From Bacillota bacterium (GTDB lineage Bacteria > Bacillota > UBA4882 > UBA10575), in the NCBI GenBank assembly GCA_012512605.1, contig JAAZDX010000254.1:1-12222 (forward strand): 12,222 nt of DNA, read 5' to 3'. Position numbers and translations under genes: made by a program. Every line of letters starts with the position of its first letter. The first letter of the stretch is position 1. Shown in pieces: positions 6,438-12,222 of the stretch. The notes beneath the pieces were generated by a model. It was not told the origin of the DNA. It was given only the letters and a program-made list of their open reading frames with translations, and ran no database searches.

Positions 6438-7070
6438 ATGAAATTAAACAAGAGGATGATGCGGGTAATAACCTATGGGTTGCTTGGAATCATGTTTTTT
6501 GTCTGTTCCCTTCCCACTTACGCTTGGACCTATACCATTAAGCGGGGTGACTCCCTCTATAAGTTGTCCCGGCGTTTTGGCACGAAAGTTGATACGTTAA
6601 AGGCCGTCAACCGACTGCCCGGTGACCAAATTTGGGCCGGTGGGCAGCTATGGATTCCCGATGCGCCACAGCAGGCCCGGACACAACAGGCAACAACGAC
6701 TTCGAACGTTAATAGTGGGGACCTGTATTTGCTGGCCCGGCTGATTAACGGCGAAGCCCGCGGCGAGCCGTTCACAGGTCAAGTCGCGGTCGGCGCGGTT
6801 ATCCTTAATCGGGTCAAATCGGGGAAATTTCCAAATACAATCGCCGGGAACATCTACAAAGCCGGGGAATTCGAATCCGTCGCCAACGGACAGATCTGGC
6901 AGCCGCTTACCAACAACGCACTAAAAGCAGCCAAAGCGGCGCTTAGCGGTTGGGATCCAAGTGGCGGAGCCCTCTACTTCTACAACCCGGCCAAAGTCTA
7001 CAATCCGTACAATTGGATCTGGTCACGGACGGTGGTAAACCGTATTGGACGACATGTTTTTGCCCTCTGA
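6438..7070 (+). CDS. Secreted cell-wall hydrolase: LysM domain plus SleB/CwlJ-type (Hydrolase_2) domain
   Basis: The 210-aa protein has an N-terminal signal peptide (basic MKLNKRMMR, hydrophobic core, probable cleavage after PTYA at about 29). One LysM peptidoglycan-binding motif follows (YTIKRGDSLYKLSRRFGTK to LWIPD, about 32-75), then a Gln/Thr-rich linker and a SleB-type catalytic domain. The catalytic Glu is in LARLINGEARGEP (about residue 106), and VAVGAVILNRV, FPNTIAGNIY and GWDPSGGALYFYNP match the family. SleB enzymes are lytic transglycosylases that open the spore cortex at germination; homologues also act in wall turnover. ATG 6438 is chosen because AGGGG lies 10 nt upstream and the signal peptide starts there; in-frame ATGs at 6429 and 6405 are alternatives. 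The gene is monocistronic, with its own promoter and terminator. Spore versus vegetative use is undecided. Confidence 0.9.
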   Translation: MKLNKRMMRVITYGLLGIMFFVCSLPTYAWTYTIKRGDSLYKLSRRFGTKVDTLKAVNRLPGDQIWAGGQLWIPDAPQQARTQQATTTSNVNSGDLYLLARLINGEARGEPFTGQVAVGAVILNRVKSGKFPNTIAGNIYKAGEFESVANGQIWQPLTNNALKAAKAALSGWDPSGGALYFYNPAKVYNPYNWIWSRTVVNRIGRHVFAL

Positions 7071-7095
7071 GGATGGGTAATGGGAAATGGAAAGT

Positions 7096-7130
7096 CGAGG
7101 CTGTTCGGCGCGGACAGCCTCGCTCTTTTT
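7096..7130 (+). terminator. Intrinsic terminator of the cell-wall hydrolase gene
   Basis: An 11-bp stem (7096-7106 with 7112-7122, one G-U pair) closes over a GGCGC loop and is followed by CTCTTTTTAT, starting 25 nt after the stop codon. Confidence 0.9.
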
Positions 7131-7399
7131 ATCCCCTTAGCAGGAGGGATAAGACCAAAAAGCAAGAATATGTAGATCGTCACCCTCGCTGGTTAACGTC
7201 CGCGTTGATCGTATATGAAAGAATGAAAATAAAGTTGTATGTTTCATTGCCAGAGCATTTGTTTAGATCGTGTCGATTGGCCTATCTTTGACTTAAGTTT
7301 ACTCATACATTTTGCTAAGGCTTGTTAGAATACAGACGGGATAAAGGATTTTCAAGGTTGGAGCCAATTTCAAATAATCACAGATAAGGAGGACCAATC
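7131..7399 (+). promoter_or_regulatory. Region upstream of the cupin gene
   Basis: No gene is seen. The best start signal is TAGAAT at 7326-7331 preceded by TGT (extended -10 form), but its -35 is poor. A TTGACT at 7289-7294 is too far from it to pair. The ribosome site AAGGAGG lies 7 nt before the cupin ATG. The leader has no obvious riboswitch. Confidence 0.35.
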
Positions 7400-7783
7400 A
7401 TGTACGAAAAGTATGTCATCAGCCAACCTGTAGAGACCTTCGACTACCGCTACCACGACAAACCGGACACTCCCTTTAAGATTTTTATGAACAAGGACCT
7501 GGTTCCGGAAGCAACGGTTTCAGCTGATGTCTTTTACCGCAAAGAAGTACCAAAAGTCAACCCCACCTGTGAAATGCATTCCCACCCCACCCCCCAACTT
7601 TTACTGTTTGTCGGGGAAGAAGGCACCTTCGAAGTAAAAGTACCCCTCAATGATGAGGTTTTTACCATTACCAAAACGACCATGATCTGGGTCCCGCCCC
7701 ATGTGAAACATAATGTAACCTACATCCGCATTGACCAACCGATGGTTGAATCCGGGATTTTACTCCAGGGCGAATACGCCTAA
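7400..7783 (+). CDS. Single-domain cupin protein
   Basis: The 127-aa protein is one beta-barrel cupin. The first cupin motif is CEMHSHPTPQLLLFVGEEG (H60 and H62 as metal ligands) and the second is IWVPPHVKHNVTY (H101/H104). At the place where most cupins have a glutamate ligand there is Gln66, so the metal site would be unusual or the metal set different. The start is secure: ATG preceded by AAGGAGG at 7 nt. There is no signal peptide, so it is cytoplasmic. It is flanked by a terminator before it and a convergent gene after it and is therefore probably transcribed alone. Cupins range from dioxygenases and isomerases to sugar- or metal-binding sensors; nothing here names a substrate. I cannot assign a function beyond the fold. 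Confidence 0.85.
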   Translation: MYEKYVISQPVETFDYRYHDKPDTPFKIFMNKDLVPEATVSADVFYRKEVPKVNPTCEMHSHPTPQLLLFVGEEGTFEVKVPLNDEVFTITKTTMIWVPPHVKHNVTYIRIDQPMVESGILLQGEYA

Positions 7784-7890
7784 CTTTCCTACGCTCGGAG
7801 AGGAGACTTCCCATTATTTGAGGCATCAACCCCGGATAGTATTCTTCACTGACTTGAATTTCAGATTATTTTAACGAAGCATTGGTGGAA

Positions 7891-7921
7891 AGCGGCGCGC
7901 GACATGGAATCGCGCGCCGCT
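7891..7921 (-). terminator. Perfect 12-bp GC-rich hairpin after the PHP gene, probable terminator
   Basis: AGCGGCGCGCGA pairs perfectly with TCGCGCGCCGCT across a seven-base loop, 11 nt beyond the stop of the PHP-domain gene. On the minus strand only TTTCC follows, so the T-run is short, while the stem is very stable. It lies between two convergent genes and may block transcripts from either side or protect 3' ends. Confidence 0.65.
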
Positions 7922-7932
7922 GGACGATAAGG

Positions 7933-8847
7933 TCAGAAAAGCAATCCGGCCGCTTCCAGCTGCGCTTCGATCTCCCTCTCCGGAAGCAGACGCACATACT
8001 CCCCGAGCCGAATAGCCGGTTTGTTTTTCCCGTGGTAATCACTGCCGCCCGTGATGAAGAGTCCATAGGCTAATGACTGCTGATAGAAGTGGGCCGTCGT
8101 TTCGCGCGAATGGTAGCTACTCCCCACTTCGATCCCATCCAATCCTAACCGCACGATCTCCGCCAAGAGATAAGGATGGCCCGCCAGATTGTTCCCAGGA
8201 TGGGCCAAGACCGCCTTACCGCCGGTATCATGGACAACCCGAATGATCTCGTCTAAGGGAGGAAATTCGACTTTGACATAACACGGTTTGCCCTGGGCGC
8301 AAAAATCCCAGTAAAAATTGACGAAGGGATTATCGCTCCGCTCCCCACCAGGACGATAGGGCTTAAGTAACTCATGCTCGAAGTATTCCGGTTTGTTCAA
8401 AAGAACTTCGGCGAATTTTTCCCCGGTCCAACTTAGCGGCCAATAATCATCGGCGCTGATCGCTTCTAATTCTTCTGCGGTGACCCGAAACCCCAATTGG
8501 TTAATGAGCCGTAACCGCTGGTAAGAAACGGTCTCATGCTGCCGGGCAATATCCGCTTCAATCTGGGTGAAAGCGGAATCTTGGTCATCAATCCCGTACC
8601 CTATGAGGTGGAAATCGACTCCTTGGTAGGTACAGTCAATCTCAATGCCGCGAATATATTTAATCCCCGCTTGCGCCGCCAACCTTTCCGCTTCAGCATT
8701 GGCCTTTGCGCAATTATGGTCAGTAATGGCCATGATCCGAATACCTGCCCTTTGGCACGCTTCGACAAGCTGCTCAGGGGTAAATTCCCCATCATCGCTA
8801 TACCGAGAATGCATATGTAGGTCAATATAAGCATGTTCTCTAATCAT
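7933..8847 (-). CDS. PHP-domain metal-dependent phosphoesterase (RNase AM/YciV-TrpH type)
   Basis: The 304-aa protein begins YIDLHMHSRYSDDGEFTPEQLV, the PHP motif I (H11 and H13, then S-D-x-G). It continues with MAITDHN (D43, H44), YIRGIEID (E69), FHLIGYGI (H80), a long insertion, AVLAHPGNN and the C-terminal TGGSDYHGKNKP. These are the trinuclear metal ligands of the family. Relatives of this length and layout are the 5'-3' exoribonuclease/3',5'-nucleoside bisphosphatase group (E. coli RNase AM, formerly TrpH/YciV), acting in the cytoplasm on short RNA ends or 3'-phosphoadenosine 5'-phosphate. The ATG start has GAGGAG 5 nt upstream. The nearest gene on the same strand (tonB) ends 340 nt upstream, so it is probably a separate unit. 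The exact substrate is inferred from the family only. Confidence 0.88.
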   Translation of the reverse strand: MIREHAYIDLHMHSRYSDDGEFTPEQLVEACQRAGIRIMAITDHNCAKANAEAERLAAQAGIKYIRGIEIDCTYQGVDFHLIGYGIDDQDSAFTQIEADIARQHETVSYQRLRLINQLGFRVTAEELEAISADDYWPLSWTGEKFAEVLLNKPEYFEHELLKPYRPGGERSDNPFVNFYWDFCAQGKPCYVKVEFPPLDEIIRVVHDTGGKAVLAHPGNNLAGHPYLLAEIVRLGLDGIEVGSSYHSRETTAHFYQQSLAYGLFITGGSDYHGKNKPAIRLGEYVRLLPEREIEAQLEAAGLLF

Positions 8848-9165
8848 TTTCTCCTCTTCCTTCCGGTCGGCCTCTTCCGTCCTTACCCCGGCCTACACTG
8901 CTTTCTAGTTGGTGGTCCACCTCTCCACTTTTGCCTTGAGCACTTCCTGCCCCCAGGACCAGCCCACTCTCACAATTAGACCGCTTTAGTTATTCGCCAC
9001 CGGGAAGCTCCAACCTTCATACTGTTAATCTTTAATTCCAGTGGCCGCAGCGGTTCCTATGGAAACATATGGCTGTTCGCCACTTCGCCGATTAATTTCC
9101 CCATTGTCGATCGGGTAAAACTACTGCTGAAACAGGTAGCCCTTAACCACCATTCGAATAACTAC
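8848..9165. other. Gene-free region between the PHP gene and tonB
   Basis: Roughly 320 bases without a recognisable gene. The part next to the PHP start is purine-rich on the minus strand and includes its ribosome site. No convincing -35/-10 pair was found for the PHP gene; short frames on both strands are interrupted and lack ribosome sites. Confidence 0.4.
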
Positions 9166-9190
9166 AAAAATTAAACCCCTTGGGCATTAA
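9166..9190 (-). terminator. Possible weak terminator at the end of tonB
   Basis: On the minus strand TTAA and CCC arms (overlapping the tonB stop codon) can pair with GGG and TTAA with an internal mismatch, followed by five T (complement of 9166-9170). The stem is short, so this is tentative. Confidence 0.3.
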
Positions 9191-10164
9191 TCCTCCAGCT
9201 GAAAGCGGATTTTAACCGTAATTGTCGCTTCCTCTGCGGTCTCGGTTTCCTCCTCCGACCAGGCATATCGCCACTGGCCGACCGCTTCCTGCGCCGCCTG
9301 ATCTAACAGTTCATAACCGGAAGACTGGGTGACTGCGGTGGCGATCACCTCCCCCTCCGGGGCAATACGGGCGATAAGGTATACCGTGCCTTCCCAGCCC
9401 CGCCGCCGGGCAAGCCGGGGGTAGACCGGATCGGTATGAAAGACTTTGACCAGACTGGGGGCAGAATCGCTTTCGGAGGTAGTTGGGAGGGTCATCTTCT
9501 CACCATTAATTGAACTACCGTCTAAATCATGGACGAAAGTATGCGCAAATCCCGTACTCGGCTCGATCTCCCCACTGTTCAATGGCACATCCGCCCCGGC
9601 GGCGGTAGCATCTTTGGTTTTGGCACCGGGAAAATCGCCCCGCGGGATCAACTTTTCTGCTTGACCTAATCCATTTTCCACGCTCGTTTCAGCTTCGACT
9701 TCGGCCGCCGCTTCCAGTGGAAACGGGCCATCCATCATTCGGTCTTGACCAGAAGAATTTGGCCTTGGTTCGGCCGGTTGGACCGGCGGGGAAACAACAA
9801 AGGGGCTTCCGGCGGGTTCCGGTTCGCTTCCGGTGGAGAAGGGGGGCTGCTTTGCCGGGACCGGGACCGGTGGAGACGGAAGCGCCACGTGGGTCGTGGG
9901 CAACCGGTCAAGAGAAACCGGTTGCTTGGCAATTTTTTCAGACAAATATACAGTCGAATTCCCTTGCGGATCTGCGGAAGGCTCCCCGTTAGACAAAACA
10001 GGCGGCGGTGGCAGTTCAACAAGGGTAATCTTCCGGTATTCCACCTGCTGGTCAGGGGAAGAGCCGGTCTTTGTTCGCTCGGTGAGGCTGGGCAGGATTG
10101 AGCCTGGCAAACTTAAGAGCAGCAAGTGAATTAAGATGGAGATGAGTAACGCCTTATAAAACAA
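9187..10164 (-). CDS. tonB: TonB energy-transducing protein
   Basis: The protein (325 aa from TTG 10164) has an N-terminal membrane anchor ALLISILIHLLLLSLPG. The Ser and His in SILIH are spaced S-x3-H as in E. coli TonB Ser16/His20, the pair needed for coupling to ExbB/ExbD. A long Pro-rich periplasmic spacer (PPPPVL, SPPVPVPAKQPP and others, to about residue 160) and a low-complexity acidic part follow. The last 80 residues form a TonB C-terminal domain (DPVYPRLARRRGWEGTVYL, GEVIATAVTQSSGYELLDQAA, then W-R-Y), which binds the TonB box of receptors. TTG 10164 is chosen because GAGGTG lies 7 nt upstream, overlapping the btuB stop; TTG 10179, overlapping that stop by four bases, is the alternative. 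It follows btuB in one operon, so it probably serves that receptor. ExbB/ExbD are not in the window. Confidence 0.87.
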   Translation of the reverse strand: MFYKALLISILIHLLLLSLPGSILPSLTERTKTGSSPDQQVEYRKITLVELPPPPVLSNGEPSADPQGNSTVYLSEKIAKQPVSLDRLPTTHVALPSPPVPVPAKQPPFSTGSEPEPAGSPFVVSPPVQPAEPRPNSSGQDRMMDGPFPLEAAAEVEAETSVENGLGQAEKLIPRGDFPGAKTKDATAAGADVPLNSGEIEPSTGFAHTFVHDLDGSSINGEKMTLPTTSESDSAPSLVKVFHTDPVYPRLARRRGWEGTVYLIARIAPEGEVIATAVTQSSGYELLDQAAQEAVGQWRYAWSEEETETAEEATITVKIRFQLED

Positions 10165-10175
10165 GAAAAAACACC

Positions 10176-11984
10176 TCAAAAACGCCCGTTCAGCGTGAGC
10201 TTGAAGTTCCTGCCCGGCATGGGGTAGCCTTTGTGGATCTGATATTTAATATCGGTCAGGTTCTCCACATCTAGGCGAAGTGCATAATTCGTGCTGAGCC
10301 GGTACCGGAGGCCGGCGGAGAGGAGAAGATAGTCGGGGCTCTTCCCGCCGGATAATGAATCAGCACGGCATGCCACCGCCTGACACCCGGTGTTAATGTT
10401 TAACTTCCCAAAGTCGGCTTGACCCTTCAGATTGAACCGGTGTTGCCCAAAATGGTTTAAATCCTTGGTATACCCATTGCGGAGAGAATCCCAACCCCTT
10501 TTATCAACGAACGCATAACCAAGGTTAGTTTCAATTGGCCCCCAATCATACGTTGCGCTCAGATTAAAACCGAAGGTTTTTATTTTCTCAATATTTTCCG
10601 GTTTGTATTTGCCATCTATGAAAGACCAGTTTATCCCGTCTCGAAGATGAGAAAGAAAAAGATTGGCAGTAACCGACATTTGTTTTCCACTCCAATGGCT
10701 GGTTAACCCCCAATTTTCCCCTTTCTCCGGTATTAAATCTGGATTTCCTTGAGAATACTCATCACTAAAGTATAATTCATTCATGGTCGGAACCCGAAAA
10801 GCGGTTCCATAATTAAGCCCGAAGTTGAATTGGTCCCCGAGGAACCAGGTTAAGCCGAGCCGGGGAGAGAGCGCTTGATATTGGCCAACCCGGTCCCAGC
10901 GTAAACCGGAGTGAAGAAGCAGTGCATCATTGAGATCCCAGAGGTCTTGCAGATAAAGCCCAAGCGCTTGCCGTTGGCGGTTCCCCACCGCTGTACTATC
11001 GATGATATCATAATTAAATGCAAAACCAGCCAAGAAGCGGTGCGTGTCGTAATCCTGCCGGAAGGTCAAGTCCGAGCCCCACCGGGTGGAGATGTGGTAA
11101 TCCTTACGAGTTAGCTGAAAATCTCCGTCTAGAGTTTCATAGTAATTGTCCCAGTTCTGGTAGGAAAGCTTAGCCTCTAGCGCATTGCTTTTGAATTCCC
11201 TTTTCCCTACCAAGTTTAGGAATAGATTCTCATCCTCCTGATTGCCATATTCCGGCCAAAGTTCAGACGCGGGAAACTCCGCGTTTTTCGCCCGATACCC
11301 GCCGTAGAGCTTTAAAAGACCATTTTGGTTCTGAACCAGATTAACTTGGGCCGCCAGATCACAACGTTCGGCTGCCGAATGGGGTCGGTGGCCATCGGTA
11401 CGCGCCCCACCGAAGGCTATTCCCCAGCGTTCGCCGGTGAATTGGAGGCTACCACGACCGGAACCAAAGGAGCCACCACTAAGATCAAAACACTGTCCCC
11501 GTTCTCCAGTCAGGTTTGGGATAATATTGACCACGCCGCCCAGGGCATTGGCACCATAAAGGGCCGATAAAGGACCATTCACTACTTCGATTTTTTCGAC
11601 TCCAGCCACGGGAAAATAACTTAAATCAACTTGGTCCATGGTTCCGCCATAGAGGGGGATTCCATCCACCATAATTAGTGTTTGTTCTGCGGAAGCGCCG
11701 CCCAACCGGACGTTGGCATGCGAGGCATCACCACCCATCGTTGAGACGGTAAAACCCTCTTGGCTCAGCAGTTCAGTCACACTTTTATTCTGATCCGCCG
11801 CGATTGTTTCAGTATCGATCGTCTGGACTAAACCCGGTACCTCCGTAATCGGCTGCGGGATTTTCGTCGCCGTGATGACAAGTTCCTCGTCAAACTGCGC
11901 TGCTGCCGACGCGGCAGCTGGCAATACTGTACAGACCAACAAAAGCAGGAGTAGGTTGATAAAGAGACAAGCTAAACGTTTCAT
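10176..11984 (-). CDS. btuB: TonB-dependent outer-membrane cobalamin receptor
   Basis: The 602-aa protein begins with a signal peptide (MKRLACLFIN, Leu-rich core, cleavage near AASAAA at about 28). A TonB box-like stretch EELVITATK (33-41, compare DTLVVTA in E. coli BtuB) and a plug domain follow (VTELLSQEGFTVS, NVRLGGASAEQTLIMVDGIPLYGG, VEKIEVVNGPLSALYGANALGGVVNIIP, to about 155). A 22-strand type beta-barrel then ends in the outer-membrane insertion signal with terminal Phe (RNFKLTLNGRF). The length is close to BtuB (about 600 residues). The substrate call rests mainly on the cobalamin riboswitch directly upstream. ATG has AAGGAGG 9 nt upstream. Its presence implies that the organism has an outer membrane. 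tonB follows at once. Confidence 0.9.
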   Translation of the reverse strand: MKRLACLFINLLLLLLVCTVLPAAASAAAQFDEELVITATKIPQPITEVPGLVQTIDTETIAADQNKSVTELLSQEGFTVSTMGGDASHANVRLGGASAEQTLIMVDGIPLYGGTMDQVDLSYFPVAGVEKIEVVNGPLSALYGANALGGVVNIIPNLTGERGQCFDLSGGSFGSGRGSLQFTGERWGIAFGGARTDGHRPHSAAERCDLAAQVNLVQNQNGLLKLYGGYRAKNAEFPASELWPEYGNQEDENLFLNLVGKREFKSNALEAKLSYQNWDNYYETLDGDFQLTRKDYHISTRWGSDLTFRQDYDTHRFLAGFAFNYDIIDSTAVGNRQRQALGLYLQDLWDLNDALLLHSGLRWDRVGQYQALSPRLGLTWFLGDQFNFGLNYGTAFRVPTMNELYFSDEYSQGNPDLIPEKGENWGLTSHWSGKQMSVTANLFLSHLRDGINWSFIDGKYKPENIEKIKTFGFNLSATYDWGPIETNLGYAFVDKRGWDSLRNGYTKDLNHFGQHRFNLKGQADFGKLNINTGCQAVACRADSLSGGKSPDYLLLSAGLRYRLSTNYALRLDVENLTDIKYQIHKGYPMPGRNFKLTLNGRF

Positions 11985-12030
11985 CGGTTAAAACCTCCTT
12001 GACAAATTAACACGGCATCTTTTACCATGT

Positions 12031-12068
12031 AACAACAAAAAACCTTTAACCACAACGGATTAAAGGTT
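12031..12068 (-). terminator. Expression-platform terminator of the cobalamin riboswitch
   Basis: On the minus strand AACCTTTAA pairs perfectly with TTAAAGGTT across a ten-base loop and is followed by TTTTTTGTTGTT. It sits between the aptamer and btuB, so control is by premature transcription termination when cobalamin is bound. Confidence 0.85.
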
Positions 12069-12104
12069 CTAAGCAGCAGACGATCATCACCCCCTATCCT
12101 CCGT

Positions 12105-12222
12105 AGGTTATGTGACTACAACTTAAGGCAGGTCTCCTGACTCGGGTTCATTGCTCCTTGCCGCCTTCCCAGCCTAAACCAGTGGTGACTGGCAAAAAGC
12201 TCCCCTCTCACAGTGGCGGGAC
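12105..12222 (-). ncRNA. Cobalamin (AdoCbl/B12) riboswitch, 5' end cut by the window edge
   Basis: On the minus strand the conserved blocks appear in the right order: CCCGCCACTGT, GGGGAGC, a hairpin GCCAGTCACCACTGG, CTGGGAAGG, and CCCGAGTCAGGAGACCTGCC, which is the B12 box (complement of about 12127-12146). The first conserved block (GGTGAAA-type) would lie beyond the right edge. The element precedes a terminator and btuB, the standard layout for repression of cobalamin uptake by cobalamin. The exact 3' limit is approximate. Confidence 0.92.

Noticed and set aside
9084..9110. Shared 12-base word GAAATTAATCGG (minus strand) here and near 4410, plus an 11-base word AAGGTTGGAGC shared with 7354
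   Set aside because: Exact words of this length are expected several times by chance in 12 kb on two strands; flanking bases do not align well enough to call a repeat family.
1..12222. CRISPR arrays, tRNA/rRNA genes, insertion sequences, phage or defence genes
   Set aside because: No regularly spaced repeats, no tRNA T-loop with matching arms, and no transposase, integrase or known defence proteins were seen.

Overview
The window looks like part of the chromosome of a spore-forming, double-membraned (diderm) anaerobic Firmicute. Relatives of Limnochordia/Hydrogenispora, Negativicutes or Halanaerobiales would fit, but the sequence does not settle the lineage. The evidence is a SleB/CwlJ-type spore-cortex hydrolase domain behind a LysM, a TonB-dependent cobalamin receptor with its own TonB (which needs an outer membrane), Gram-positive style AGGAGG ribosome sites with frequent GTG/TTG starts, sigma-A type promoters, many intrinsic terminators and a cobalamin riboswitch.

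Left part (1-1400, minus strand): the 5' end of a GNAT acetyltransferase runs off the left edge. Next is a nitroreductase whose 3' end runs, out of frame, into the 3' remnant of an ABC transporter ATPase. This looks like a deletion scar.

Oxidative-stress block (1600-5330): a coenzyme A disulfide reductase-type flavoprotein with a C-terminal rhodanese domain (plus strand) converges on a PerR-type Fur-family regulator (minus) and a Prx6/archaeal-type peroxiredoxin (minus). The peroxiredoxin promoter is a near-consensus sigma-A site whose 17-bp spacer is covered by a perfect 20-bp palindrome, a clear operator candidate. The three genes together suggest thiol/peroxide defence in an anaerobe.

Middle part (5390-7930): a cis-prenyltransferase relative on the minus strand has a good C-terminal half but lacks the N-terminal catalytic block. 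Divergent to it is a secreted LysM plus SleB-type cell-wall hydrolase with a strong extended -10 promoter. A small cupin (plus) then converges on a PHP-domain phosphoesterase (minus), with a perfect GC-rich hairpin between them.

Right part (9166-12222, minus strand): a cobalamin riboswitch, truncated by the right edge, is followed by an intrinsic terminator, then btuB and tonB in close succession. The receptor binds cobalamin outside and TonB energises the uptake. No exbB/exbD lies in the window. The riboswitch would switch the pair off when cobalamin is plentiful.

No rRNA, tRNA, CRISPR array, insertion sequence or phage gene was recognised. No wholly new multi-gene system is evident. The most interesting signals are the palindromic peroxiredoxin operator, the two gene-truncation scars and the riboswitch-controlled B12 uptake in a likely sporulating diderm.
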